The position numbers and the translations under genes are program-made. Positions 46,541-58,752 of a DNA stretch of 64,000 bases are shown piece after piece (within the stretch, counting starts at the first letter, position 1; each line of letters begins with the position of its first letter). Where the stretch lies: NCBI RefSeq assembly GCF_000002595.2, contig NC_057019.1:355337-419336 (forward strand). The letters are read 5' to 3'. The stretch comes from Chlamydomonas reinhardtii (lineage: Eukaryota > Chlorophyta > Chlorophyceae > Chlamydomonadales > Chlamydomonadaceae). The notes under the pieces are model-generated. The model was not told where the DNA came from, ran no database searches, and saw only the letters and a list, made by a program, of their open reading frames with translations.

Positions 46541-49500
46541 ATGGCGCGGAAAGGTGTTTTTCCTGTGCTGGCGGTGGCTGCTGTGCTTGCTTGTGCAAAC
46601 GCAGGTATGATGATTATTATCAGCGTCCTGAGTCACTTCAGGGGCCGGGGGCATCTGTCAGCGACAGCCACTGAAATCGGCAGCATCAGCTGTCGCCGCT
46701 GAGTCGCGCATAGCGGCAATGCAACTGGCGCTGGCAGCTTCATACCTTTAAAACTTTAGCTGAGATTAAAACTCTGTGAAGACGTTGCACCTGCTGGTTG
46801 TCGACTGGCGACGGTGACGCAGTGATGGCTGCTGCTGCCAAAACAGCCCGGCACATCACTACCCGAGCACACCGTTGCATGCTTCGTTTGATGCGGTGTG
46901 GTACAACCCAGATGCGACCACTTGCGGAGGCTTCCAGGAAAGCGTTCCTTGTTGAGGGCCGTGCGGCAGCTTCCTGCCGGCACCGCGAGCAACTGCGCCA
47001 CCTCTCGTCCGGTCGAGAACACCCGAACACCCTCTGCCCAAATCCACCACTGGCATTTCCCCGCTGCTCCCAAGAGCATACTGCTCTTACAGTATCATGC
47101 GCGCCCATGATAACTCATGTTTCCCGCACACACGACTAGTTTCTTGTTCCCATCATCTCACTTCTCAAACCTCACTCCCCACCACACCCGCTCCAACAGT
47201 TGCTACGGTAACCATCTACCAGAACTCCGATATCCTTGCCAACCCCGATGACGTCCTGGTTTATCTTCTGGTAAGTTGTATCCTGCTTCCTTGCTGTGCC
47301 CGCCTCCCTCTACACTGCTCGATCACTCCGCAGTTGCTTGTCCCGCTGCGTCTGCACCGCCCATGCACCAAATGAACACCCATTTCCTTCAGTTCCCAGC
47401 GCGCTGTCCCTGGTCCTGTACTAGTAAAAGACCTTGCCGTGTCAGCTTCACCAGCGCATTCCCCCTTTCTCACGCCTCTCAGTGTCCCTCATCTCCATGC
47501 TCCACCCCAACCCCCTTACCGACATCTCCCCGCACCTCGCCCCCCACCCCCCGCCCCACACACCTCGCCCTTCCCCGCCTCCCCTCCCCCCGCTGCCCCC
47601 AGGACGGCCTGAACACGGGCGAGGGGCTGCAGGTGGCCACGGTGGGCCAGCAGCCCGCGGACCTGCTGGCGGGGCTGACGGAGTGGCCCTCCGCCTACAT
47701 CATCCCGCCGCAGGTGCGGGCAGGGGCAGGCAGGCAGGTGCACGGGCAGGCGTGTAGGCCCAAGGCATGGTGTGGTGTAGTGTGGTGTGGTGTGGTGTGG
47801 TGTGGTGTAGTGTGGTGTAGTGTAGTGTGGGTTGGTGTGGTGTAGGGTGCTTTGTAGACCGGTGTGCTTCACCGAGCGCCCACACCAACCCTCCTTCCCT
47901 CTCCCCTGCATCCCACGCCTCCACACCTCACCACCACCGCCACCACCGCCATGCGCGCAGGTGCGCTCCGACGCCTCCGCCTGGGGCGACAGCCCCTACG
48001 CCTTGGCCGAGGGCCTGGCGTCCGACGGCCCGCTGGACGCCCTGCGCAACTACGTGCACGCCGGCGGCAACCTGGTACTGCTGGCGGGCGGCAGCGGCGG
48101 AGGAGGCGGCCTGGGGCTGTCGGTGGCGGCGGCGGTGCTGGACAGCCCCATCGGCTGCCAGCGCGCCGAGGTGAGGCGGGTCCGGGTCCGGGCCGAGCAA
48201 AGCCGCTGGGATCGTGCGCAACGCAGCTCAGGACACCATAGCGCAGAGTCATGGGCTGGCTTGTGGGACCTGAAAGCAGCAGAAAGGACTTGCAGACGCG
48301 ACAAAAGCCTACAGGTCATGCTCTGGGCCCAATGGTAATACATATGTATTACACGCCACGCTAGGACGTGCACACACGCGCCCTCCCTCCCTCTCCCTCT
48401 GCGCCCGCAGGCGCTGCCCGGCCTGCTGTTGGGCCAGTCCACCACCAGCCCCCACGTGCCCTACCTGCCCGGCCTGGAGGTCATCGAGCTGGACCCGCAG
48501 GCAGCCAACTCGCAGGTGGGGAGGCGGCAGGGGTGGGGCCGGGGCTGCACATTGGTGGGGTGGTGTGTGTACGAGAAAGCGGGGTTGTGAAATCTAAGCT
48601 CGTCACCGGTAACCAAGACCCAGAACCCGAAGCCTTCCCAGAGAGCCCGCAGGAGAGGTAGCGTGAATGTGCCCGAGCCCAACGGCGGGGGTTGTGGCGG
48701 ACACCTCATCTCCTGCAACCTCCTGCCCCTGCAAGTCTTCCACCTGCCCCGCCACCCCACCTCCCCACCCTCGACCCTCCCTCCCTCCATTTCCTCAGGC
48801 GCTGCTGGTGTGCGACGACATGGCCGGCGCCGCGCCCTGGTTCGAGGGCTGGGACGACGTCGCCATGCGGCCCCTGACCGCCGCGCTGATGTGGACCTAC
48901 GGCGCCGGCCGGATCACGTGGATCGGCGCGGGCCTGGATTCGGAATCCAGCGCACAGGCCTGGCTGCCTGTGATCAAGTCCGCCGTGTCAGCTACGCCCG
49001 TTCCCGTGGCTGGTGGGTTTGGTTGGGTGGGTTGCGAGAGGGGCTTGCATGTAGGCGGGGCTGGGGGCCAGAGCCTCGCAGGTGAGGCGGGTCGGTACGG
49101 GCGGTTGGCCATCTTATTATCAGTGCAATCCCACGACTACCTCGACTGCCCGTTTGCCCTCATCCCAACAGGCGCCACGCACCCCAAGCCCAGCCCCGGC
49201 CCCATCGCCATGTACGGCGGTTACGGCGGTTACGGCGGTTATTACGGCACCCCGCCCCCGGCCGTGTCGTACCCCTCGCCCGCTCCGCCCACGTACGGCC
49301 CGTACGGCGCCTACCCCTCGCCCGCGCCCGCCTACTCGTCCCCGGCCATGTCCTACCCACCCCCGGCCGTGTCGTACCCGCCTCCGGCTGTGTCCTACCC
49401 GCCCCCGGCTGTGACCAAGTCTCCATCCCCGTCACCGGAGCCCTCGCCCGAGCCTGAGCCCTCGCCGGTTCCCGAGCCTGAGCCCTCGCCGGTTCCCGAG

Positions 49501-51247
49501 CCTGAGCCCTCGCCGACTCCCGAGCCTGAGCCCTCACCGGCCCCCGAGCCTGAGCCCTCGCCAGAGCCCAAGCCATCTCCGTCTCCGGCGCCCGGCCCCT
49601 CTCCCTCGCCCCCTCCCCCGTTGCCTCCCCCTCCTACTCCCCCTTCCCCGTCGCCGCCTCATCCCGCGCCCCCTCCCCCCTCGCCCCCTCCCCCCTCGTC
49701 CCCTCCCCCCTGGTCCCCTCCCCCCTTGCCTCCTCCCCCCTAGCCCCCTCCCCCCTCGCCCCCTCCCCCCTCGCCCCCTCCCCCCTGGCCCCCTCCCCCC
49801 TGGCCCCCTCCCCCCTAGCCTCCTCCCCCCTCGCCTCCCCCTCCTACTCCCCCTCCCCCCTCGCCGCCTCCACCCCGGTCCCCTCCTCCCTCGCCCCCTC
49901 CTCCGTCACCTCGCCCTCCCTACCCGTCGCCATCTCCTGTTGACCCGCGGGGTGAGTGGCTACCCCACACAGTCACCCACCGTACTCAATACGTTGCCCG
50001 TCGGGGCGACGTGGGCACGCGCACTGCAGGGCATGCTCAACCCCCAGGGCTAGTTCCACGTCTCAGGGCCTCAGTTTATTCTGGATATGAATACCCATCC
50101 GCAACCCTGCCATCCTGAGCCCCAGCTCTTCTCCCTCTATCCCGCCCTCTACCCAGTCATGCCTGAAACACCTCACATCACACCGGCCCCTCCGGGCCCT
50201 CAACCCCCTCACCCTACTCACCCAGCCTTACCTCGCGCCCTCCTCCTCATCCTCCTCCTCCTCCACCACCACCACCACCTCAATCATGACCATGTCCCCC
50301 AGGCGGTAAGGGCCTGGGCGCCGAGCCCGCCGGCTGCTTCAAGACCAGCGGCGTGGTGCTGGCCGAGGGCAACGCCGCCACCGCCCAAGCCTTCGACCCG
50401 CTGGCCTGCGCGGCGCTGGTGCACGGCGACGGCAGCTACTCCTATGTGGGCTTCGCGGAGGGGAACAAGTGAGGAGACCGGAGGGAGCAAAGGGGTGGGC
50501 GGGAGGGAGGGAGGGCAACGAACGGGCCCCATTTAGCAAAGGGTGGAACTCTGACGACATCCTTTGGCTTCGTCGGCCTTGTCACTTGACCGTATCGCAC
50601 GAACGCGCACTCACTCACACCCCTCGCCGCCTATTGTGCGGCCCACAGGTGCTACGGCTACAAGAAGCAGCAGCCGCCCGGTGACAGCGCCAAACTCACC
50701 ACCTGCAAGGCATGCCAGGTGCGCTCACGGCCGGGGGACTGGGGAGGGCGTGCGGGCGGTGGAATGAGGCGGTGGAGCGCATGTTGCATTGGGGGATTGC
50801 GCCGGGGCCGTCCAGCGCATCAGCCAGTCGAGCTGCTGTTTTCCCCTCGCCCGCCAAGCGTTGCCGCGCAGCATATGCCCGCCGTCCGCCGCCCTTGTCG
50901 ATGCCTGCCGCACACCGTGCACGCAACACAACAACACCCCACCCCGCAGAACTCCAAGTTTTCCGCTGACATGTGCGGCGGCAGTGGGGCCATGAGCCTG
51001 TACAGCCTGGAGGTGCGCGTGTGCATGTGTGTGTGTGTGTGTGTTGCTAAGTTGCTGGGTTGGGGTGCGGGCGTTACGGTGGGGATTAATACAGGGAACG
51101 GCCCGTGCCTGCGTGTGCTTTTTGTTCAGGACTGGAAACGAGTACCCCACCCCAACTCACCCCATGACGTCATTGCCCCCGCAGGAGCTGTTCCCCGCGG
51201 TTCCGCCGCCCGCCAGCGACTACACGCCCCCGCCTATGGACAGCTGA
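46541..51247 (+). CDS. secreted matrix-type protein, family member 4: amidotransferase-like domain, Pro-rich linker with two in-frame TAG, six-Cys module
   Basis: Eleven exons: 46541-46604, 47200-47270, 47603-47713, 47961-48170, 48411-48515, 48799-49012, 49172-49951, 50303-50468, 50649-50718, 50950-51012, 51185-51247. All phases agree across the whole set. Signal peptide MARKGVFPVLAVAAVLACANA, then the domain with VTIYQNSD, LRNYVHAGGNLVLLAGG, LTAALMWTYGAGRITWIGAGL, then a YGGYGGYGGYYG and Pro/Glu-rich linker, then the six-Cys module (GCFKTS, FDPLAC, YSYVGFAEGNKCYG, CKAC, MCGGSGAMSLYSLE). Within the linker two SPPPP-type serine codons read TAG (49741 and 49816). Taken literally the product ends after about 448 residues; reading on gives 638 positions. 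Pseudogenisation of the 3' half, an undetected intron, readthrough or an assembly error are all possible. Confidence 0.75.
47765..47840. repeat. (GTGTG)n-like repeat in member-4 intron 3
   Basis: About 15 copies of TGTGG/TGTAG pentamers just after the GTGCGG donor of exon 3. Confidence 0.8.
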
Positions 51248-53207
51248 GCGGCCTCGCTACCAGACCTTCCCCGAGTGCAGGGCAGTGGTATACATGGTTG
51301 AAATGGGCGGCGGCGTGCGGAGCTGCCACCGCCCAGGATCCTTTTACTTGAGGGAACAGCCGGCTTACGCACTCACTGGATGCACACGACGTCGGCTCGC
51401 GTCGCGGCAATGCACATACTGAGATGCTAACGGGTTTGGACGCATCGGAAGCGTGGGTGCGGGGCGTGGCATGTTGGGGTGGCCTGCTGTGGGTATCTTC
51501 AGGCACGGCGATCCAGCATGACCCACCAAGTGTGCTGGTCAGAACTGCAGTGCAAATTAGACCAATTTAGCTATTAACCATTTCATGTATGCGGCACGTG
51601 CTCGATGCAAGCTGACATCTGTTGGCACACTAGGGTGTACTGCATGAACATTCATCCTTGGGGTTGTGGTTGCTGTTGTGACCAGGAATGCCCTTGACCA
51701 TGACCTGGGCTCAAGCCTGGGCTGACGTTGCGTTGGTGGTCCATGTGCGCGGCGGAAGGTCACAGGACACCGGCGGCGCCCGTCCTGCAACCTTGCCTGG
51801 AACCTGTCATCTCGGACTCACATGTTTTCAACGTTGCAAGAAGGGACAATTTGAGTGTGTGCTAACATGCCCAAGCGCCTGACACGCGCCTGTCCGCGTA
51901 CGGTACGTACGTTGTGGGGCGGCCGCGGAGCCGCCCCGCTGCGCACACTTCGGTTGCAGGCTCACAGTTCAGCGCACAAATACCGTGTGGCGTATGCCGG
52001 TTAACACGTGGCAGTTACAACGTGCAACTCTATTGCACATGCCGTACGGGAGCTGCAGGCGCCGTCACACCTGCCCCACACTCCTGCACGGGTTTTTGTA
52101 CTGCTGCCGCGACGACTGGTCCACCCCAGCCACTGTCATGCATACATACAAGCGAATGGATAAATGTTAGCAACAGCTACTCCTGTGCTAAATTACACAT
52201 AGTCCTACCTACGGCATATCGCCTACTGCATAGCGCATATCCTGTGCCCGTGTGCACACCGCATGGGCGCCTACCAGGTGCCAAAACACGGACGATGTGC
52301 ATGTCGGGTCAGTGGACCCCGTGCGGACCCACGGGCGAAACCGCGCAGGGCTCCATCGGACACAGACCGGCAATGCAGCGCCAAACCCATGCAGCGTTCT
52401 ACGTTCCATTCTACGTTCCTATTCCAGTGCACCGAGCTCCTTTTCCGGCACCGTACATCCTGTCCAGTACCGGCAGGAGGGAGCTCAGAAAACTGCCGAA
52501 GGCGCCCCCACGCAACAGCCACATAAAGCTCGAGCTGTCTGGCAAACGTTTGCCCACATCCCCCGGCCGTGCATCTGTGTTTGTGTGACATTGCAACTTC
52601 CTATTTCAACCACTCCTACCCCCATATTCCAAACCCACCACACGCACGCCCAGCAACTGTCTCGCGCTATTCCTTTCCTTGTGCACTATTACAACCGGCA
52701 AGTATGCATTGCGTGGCGGTCCCAGCACCTCGGCTGCATGCAGCGCTCGATACCGTGCCCCCCACGCGCGGCCATGTGATGACGATGCGGGTGACTGGTG
52801 ACGATGACCGAACAAGACAACCATTCACCGTGTGTCCGTGTTACTTCCCATATACATGCTATCATATCTCCAAACCCCGACGCGCATCGTCTGAATGCGC
52901 ACATGCAATGCAGGATGCGGCAGCGGCAACGTGCATGATGCCATGTTAACAAACACGCGCGCACGTGCGCAGAACCAGAGATTCGAACACGAGCGCACTC
53001 CACGCTCTCGTCGCTCCACGGCCTGACTCTGGGTGGCACCCATCGGTGCGGCGCCGCTCCGCCAGCGGCACTCTGGGCGCTGCGCTCACGGCGCTTCCGA
53101 CGGCAGCAAGCCCAGTACCACACCAACCCACATGCGCATCATGAGCACATGCCGGCCTCGAGCAGGAATGCTGCCCCCCCCCAGGCCCCAGCGCCGAGCC
53201 CCGCTCG
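51248..53207. other. convergent gap between member 4 (+) and member 5 (-); no gene seen
   Basis: About 2 kb between facing stop codons; it should hold both 3' UTRs. A minus-strand TGTAA (52689-52693 as TTACA) could end member 5. No coding frame with paralog support and no recognised repeat. Confidence 0.5.
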
Positions 53208-53516
53208 CTACCCGCCAAACACCACGGCGCCCCCGGGCGGCGGCGCCATGTCGGGCGCCGGGAAGCCCGAAGCGTCGTACACCGTAACGGCTGCATCGCT
53301 GCCGCAGTACAGCCCCTCCCAGCTGTACTTGGCGTTGTCGTACGGCCCCTGGCAGGGCAGGCACGTGCCGGCGTCGCTGGGCGGCAGGACGCTGGGCGCG
53401 CCGCCCACACCCAGCTCCAGGCCATAGCACCTGCAGAGGGTGTGTGTGCCGGGGAGCACAGGCAGTGTGTTACGAAAGCGCAACGGAAACGAGTCGACAC
53501 AGTGCATGCGAATGCG

Positions 53517-53594
<78 letters not shown>

Positions 53595-54722
53595 GTGTGG
53601 GTGTGTGTATGTGTGTGTGCGCGCACGCACGCGCGTGTGGACCTTCCCCCTAGTCCCGCCCCGCGCCCCGCCCCAGGCCTGGACCAGGCCTGCCGCTTAC
53701 CCGCTGTCCGCCAGAATGGCCACGTAGCGGTACGAGCTGGAGCCGCCCGACACACAGGACACCGGGTCGAATCCGTTCAGGTCGAACAGCAGCGTCAGGC
53801 CGAAGCGGGCGCCGTGCGTGTCGACGGCGGAGCAGCCCCGGGGCCCATCGCACACAAAGGCGTAGCACCCCTGCGGCTCCGGAACGTCGAACGCTGCACG
53901 GGAGTAACACGGAAACAAACAACGCGCCGAATGTGAGGCCATGCGAGGCTGACGGAGGCTGCGGTGCAGGTACCGTATGCGCAGACGCGTCGGCATGCAT
54001 ACCCTGCGGACCCGCTAACTGCTACACGCAGCGCTGGTGCCGCATTACTCACTCAGCAGGCCAGCGGATGGCGGTAGGGGCGCATCGGGAGCGTTCGGCG
54101 GGAACGGCGGCAGCGGCGGAGCGCGCCGTGTAATCCCAGACGCCCCTGGCCGCGGCGACGCCCGCGGAGGCGGCGGCACCCGAGGTGGCGGTGGCACAGG
54201 CGGGGGGTTAGCTACTGGTGCCGATGGCGGCTGTGGCGCATCGGGCGGCGCGGGCGGCGTGGCTGGTGGCGGGCTGCTCACAGCGGGCTCATGTTTGAGC
54301 GGGTCCGCGGCAGGCGGCGGCTGCCGATCCCGAGAGCTCCTTGGAGGAGGCTGAAGCCTACTGCTAGTGGCCCGTGGGGAGGGGCCGGGACGCACAACCA
54401 GCGCCGGACGCTTGTGCGCATGCGCGAGGACAGGGCGCGGCAGCCGACCTGGACCGAGGGAGTCAGACGAAATGGACGAAGCTCGTTATCGCTGTAACCT
54501 TGAGAGGCCGACCCGAGCGCTGAAGCTAGCAGGGACCTAGTTATCCTCCCCTTCTATGCGGACTGCAGAGCCTCTTCACTAAGTCTGGAGGGCATCTAAA
54601 CAGCTCGACCCTCCACCCAGCTGCCTAGTTCACAGCGCCCTGACGCTTCTTGGCTTACCGCCTAGTAGGCCTGTGGGCGCAACAAGGACTAGCAGTAGAA
54701 CTAATAGAGCTGCCCCGAGCAT
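53208..54722 (-). CDS. secreted protein, family member 5: Pro-rich linker plus six-Cys module, about 291 aa
   Basis: Four exons: 54722-54659, 54448-54053, 53893-53701, 53430-53208. Signal peptide MLGAALLVLLLVLVAPTGLLG ends in phase 1; the second exon (phase 1 to phase 1) is a Pro-rich linker of about 130 residues (PPPATPPAPPDAPQPP and VPPPPRVPPPPR); the last two exons are the six-Cys module: GCYAFVCDG, GFDPVSC, YRYVAILADSG|CYGLELG, TCLPCQ, LYCGSDAAVTVYD. The intron immediately before CYG is phase 2 as in members 4, 6 and 7. There is no amidotransferase-like domain. A minus-strand TATAA (54796-54800) lies about 75 bp upstream of the start. Secreted and probably O-glycosylated; the module's ligand is unknown. 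Confidence 0.87.
53519..53620. repeat. (GT)n in member-5 intron 3
   Basis: About 35 uninterrupted GT units followed by interrupted GTGTGC/GTGTAT; lies between donor and acceptor of the phase-2 intron before CYG. Confidence 0.9.
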
Positions 54723-56165
54723 TCTTGTCGGTAGGCAGCAACAGTGCATAAATTCATCTCCAGCGCACGAAGATATACTAGAGGAGTAGAGTATGTTATA
54801 AACAAAGAGTATGGAAGAATTCGGGCAACAACGAGCGACTAGCCTGAGCATGACAACATCGCACCTGCTCAAATCATCTCAACCCAGTTCTGGCTTTTTT
54901 GAAACCTCAGACACAAATGTTCTGTAAATGTGAAACACCATGAACGGCAAGCGCGGGCTCTTAAAGGCGGGAGTGGGTGGGGGTGGGCGCCTGCGGCTTC
55001 GTTTGCCCCCACGGTTTCGTTTTGCGGCCTCTCGTACCTCCCTGGCAAGCGGCACATCTCATTCCCATATGACTGCATTCCTTACTGGTTGGCGGATGCT
55101 GGGGCCCGGGGGGAGGCCGCGCAGCGACTGTTTCAACCTTGCGGCGATTGCTTGGGCAGGCTTGGGAGGGGAAGGGGAAGGGCATCCTGGCGGTTTGCGT
55201 CAGTAATGAGTTTGGTGCCGACGCACACCCACGCACCCAAACCAAGGGACAGGGCTATTCCTGCGGGGAATTCGCCTCCCCACTGAAGCTTGGAAATGGG
55301 GGGGTTGGAGATGTAGATGTGACGGGCGGGGGGTCGAAGGGTCGAAGGGTAAGGATTCTGCTTGGGGGCTCAGCCCAACATAGAAATTAGGGGGCTGGCC
55401 CCTTGACAAGCCTGCTGCCAGAGCCCCAATCGAGCGGATTTTGCTTGCGGCTTACATCATAGGTCATTCATGTACAGGCCGTCCGACGAGTCCCAAGCGT
55501 CTGTGTCCGAGGGCGGGCACCCTGGCACCAACAACAGCAGAGACCGGGCATGTCCTCACGGCTCACGTAACCTCCTAACTCGCCTTCTCACTTCAAGTTT
55601 GCTGACGGTGATCAACCAACACCCGCCCGTCTGGCCCCTTGCGGGCAGCATGCGGGCACGGGATAGGCACGCCTCGAGATCACAGCCGCACCTTATGTGC
55701 CAGCCGTGCACTGCTACTGCCGGTTGGGACCTGCATCAAATTGGCCTATGGCCAGTGCTAAGAATTAATGTCTACCATTCATTGACCACGACAACTACCT
55801 GCTGCAGCCGTTGAGCGCTATCCGCAGCTAACGAGGAGTCTCATCTCTGTTTAGGTGGAGCTGGCTTGAGTCTCCACGGTTCAAACCTGGGGAATTTCCA
55901 ACACTCTGCTGACTAGTGCACTCCTGCGCATCTCAGCGGGCACACCAGTAATGAATGATATGTGAAGCCTCTCGACTTTGTACATATATACACACTGCTA
56001 TTAAAGCAGGTCTGTCACTCTGCATGCTGCAAAAATCTCACCGCCAACCACCCTGCCTGCTTCCTCGTACCATCCATCAAGCCTGCCTCCCAACTCCCGC
56101 CATCCACTCAGCTTCTCCAGTAACCAACTAACCCCATTCATTACTGCCTCCCCCACTCACGGCGC
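54723..56165. other. intergenic between members 5 and 6; no gene seen
   Basis: Both genes are on the minus strand, so this holds the member-6 3' UTR (TTACA, i.e. minus-strand TGTAA, at 55453-55457) and the member-5 promoter. No other structure recognised. Confidence 0.5.
54796..54800 (-). promoter_or_regulatory. TATA-like box of member 5
   Basis: Minus-strand TATAA about 75 bp before the start codon at 54722. Inferred from position. Confidence 0.4.
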
Positions 56166-58060
56166 TCAGCTGCTGGTGCTGAAACCATACACACCCGGCA
56201 CGGGGCCGGGTGCCGTCTCGGGGAAGAGTGTGTAGAGGTCGTACACACTCACGGAGAAGCGCCCTCCGCACCTCATGTTGCGCGGAAGGTAGGGCCCCTG
56301 AAAGGGCCCAAAGCAGTTGTAGCAGCCGCCGACGACGCTGGGCGAAGGCAGGCTGTCGCTCGCGTCGGGCGTCAGACCATAGCACCTGCAGTGGGTGGGC
56401 GTTGCGGGCAGCATAGGGAACTTGACTGCGTGTCCGTTGTGGCATCCGCACCCGGCTCCCACTTCCCAATCGCTGCCATTCATGTCTTGTGGCTGGGGAG
56501 CCCGTCAGGCCCCTGCCCCTGCCCCTGCCCCTGCCCCTGCCCCTGCCCCTGCCCCTGCCCCTGCCCCTGCCCCTGCCCCTGCCCCTGCCCCTGCCCCTGC
56601 CCCTGCCCCTGCCCCTGCCCCTGCCCCTGCCCCTGCCCCTGCCCCTGCCCCTGCCCTTGCCCCTGCCCCTGCCCCTGCCCCTGCCCCTGCCCCTGCCCCT
56701 GCCCCTGCCCCTGCCCCTGCCCCTGCAGGCCTATACGTGCCCCTGCTTCCACACCCGGCAAAAGCGATCCCCTGACTCGCCATTCGTTGTCCTGTATGGC
56801 CACGTAGCGGTACCAGCCCACCGCCGCCCGCGCGCAGGACACCGGGTCAAATCCATCAAACATGAAGATTTCGTCCAGCTGCGCGCGGGCGCCGCCGCCC
56901 AATGCCCAGCTGCCGCCACTGTCCTCGCTGTAAGCGAGACACGCGGCCGGCTCCGTAGGGGCAACGAAGTCTGCGCACGGGAGAGTGACGGGGTTGTGGA
57001 CAGCAGAGCGCTGCTAACCAGCTGTAGTGAACATGCTATGAGCATTCTTGTCGCTGGCCTGACGTGCATTGCAGCCATGACTAAATCATGGACTCGCTAG
57101 CCAGCAATCCCGCATACCCGCAAGCCCTTCATTTCCGCAGACTGGATTATCATCTGGCAAAGGCACGTACCGAGTGTCGGTTTGGATGGCGGCGGCGGCG
57201 AGGGAGGCGGCGGGCGCGGCACACGGGGGGGTGGCGGTGAAGGGGGCGGCGGCGCTGCGGGGGGCGGCGACAGCAACCTGCGGGCGGGTGGCGCATACGT
57301 GGCCGCCCGGGCCACTGGCCGCGGCGGAGGCACAGGGCTGGGGCTCTCGCTGTCACCGGGCAGAATCGCATCCCGAATGCCGCTGCTATTGCTCGGCGCC
57401 GCTGCAGTGGACGGAGTTGACGACGTTGCGACTTCCCGAGGAGAAGGGGAATGTCTGGCGGGAGGAGGATGTCGGCGCGGTGGCGGGCGCCGAGTGCTTG
57501 ATGCCGAGGCCTGACATGCTGTAAGTGTGGAAGGGGTTGGGAGCGGCGTGGAATGGAAGGGCGGCGGCCGTGCCGGGAGACCAGGTGAGTGAGCGTTGGA
57601 GTGGACACGCACCAGTTCAGTGCGGACACCCGGCAGCCGAACCGTCGCGATACTGTGTACTTGCTGAGCTTCATGGCTGCCGAGACCTGCAGCCGCTATC
57701 CTGAACCAAAACCACGTGGTCATTCAAGTTCAGGATAGCGTAATGGTTTCTGCACAAGCCTCGAAGTGGGTTCAACGGCTGTCGGTACACATGCCAAGCC
57801 GGCCATGGTTCTGCCTGCTCATGCTCAAGCCGTCCTAAATGATGGTCATATATCTATGGCTTCATTTGACTTGTCACGGGCGGCGTCGCCCGTGTGGGGA
57901 AGCTCACTCTCTTTTTGGGATGCTGTAGCCATGTCTTCGTGGGCGAGCCGAGCACGCCATGGCCCCAGCCACCCGCACCTGAGTCAAGCGAGATGAGGAT
58001 TAAACATGCCAGAGCAAGCTGTAGAATCTTCGGGGTGCTCCGCGTAAACGTTCCTGGCAT
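56166..58060 (-). CDS. secreted protein, family member 6: Pro-rich linker plus six-Cys module, about 279 aa
   Basis: Four exons: 58060-57979, 57518-57171, 56970-56781, 56385-56166. The signal peptide (hydrophobic core LQLALACLILISLDS) ends in phase 1. The linker exon (phase 1-1) has [20 protein letters not shown]. The module reads AACLAYSED, GFDPVSC, YRYVAIQDNEW|CYGLTPD, GCYNCFG, RCGGRFSVSVYDLY and ends in a short GPVPGVYGFSTSS tail. For the third intron no GT donor gives the phase 2 found in every paralog; GAATG|GCGAGT does, so I propose a GC-AG intron. That intron is filled by a CCCCTG hexamer satellite. Same architecture as member 5. Confidence 0.85.
56511..56727. repeat. (CCCCTG)n hexamer satellite in member-6 intron 3
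   Basis: About 36 hexamer copies with a single visible variant (CCCTTG). Open in all frames on both strands, so it produces long spurious repetitive reading frames. Confidence 0.95.
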
Positions 58061-58752
58061 CGTGTCAACTCCTAAACATGGAATCCCAAGGAGTGCAGGA
58101 AGCTTAGGAAGATGAAATCAACCGCCACCTTTGTGAGTGCAAGTATTACCGGGATAACGGAGCCGTGGCGTCACGAGGATGTGCGCCACCCGTGTAACCC
58201 GCGTTCGTACAATGGAGGGATGACAGGAGTGTGCAGCGCCGACCCCAAGGCGCCCTCGGGCCCTGAAGGTCCGCAATACGGTGCCCCCTATCACCTATCA
58301 CGCACTCGCTCTCTTAGCAGACGGCGCTTCAGAATGGTACTCGCACAGCACGCAGCCACATCACAAGTCAACCTCTCTCCGACTAACCACAACCCCGCGT
58401 GGCCACAACCCCAGCACGCGCCTTTCCCCATTAAATTCTCAGTTATGAGAACACCCTCGCGGCCCCGCCAAGCTTGGGCCAACACGAGGAGAGGGAAAGG
58501 CGGAAGTTCAAGCATCGATCATTCACAAAGGCTAGAGTCTCAGCCAGGGCCCATATCAGCTGCAAAAAGTGTGCGAGCCCCCGCACGTTCACGGTGCGCA
58601 ACTGGCTAAAAGCTAATCGCGGTTCTAGTCCAACCCCGCCCTGCATGTCAAGCGCAGTGTCCCACAATCAAGCCTATGCAGGCAATCCCACACCCACCGC
58701 CAGCACGCGGCCTCCACGTCAGCAAGCGCCTGCCGCCACCACCGCCAGCTAT
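58061..58752. other. intergenic between members 6 and 7; no gene seen
   Basis: Contains the member-7 3' UTR and the member-6 promoter. No TATA-like element at the usual distance from 58060 and no repeat recognised. Confidence 0.5.

Noticed and set aside
56480-56902. Open frames reading (GQ)n, (PA)n, (PL)n or (PC)n over the hexamer satellite
   Set aside because: A 6-bp repeat stays open in every frame; the paralogs have an intron here.
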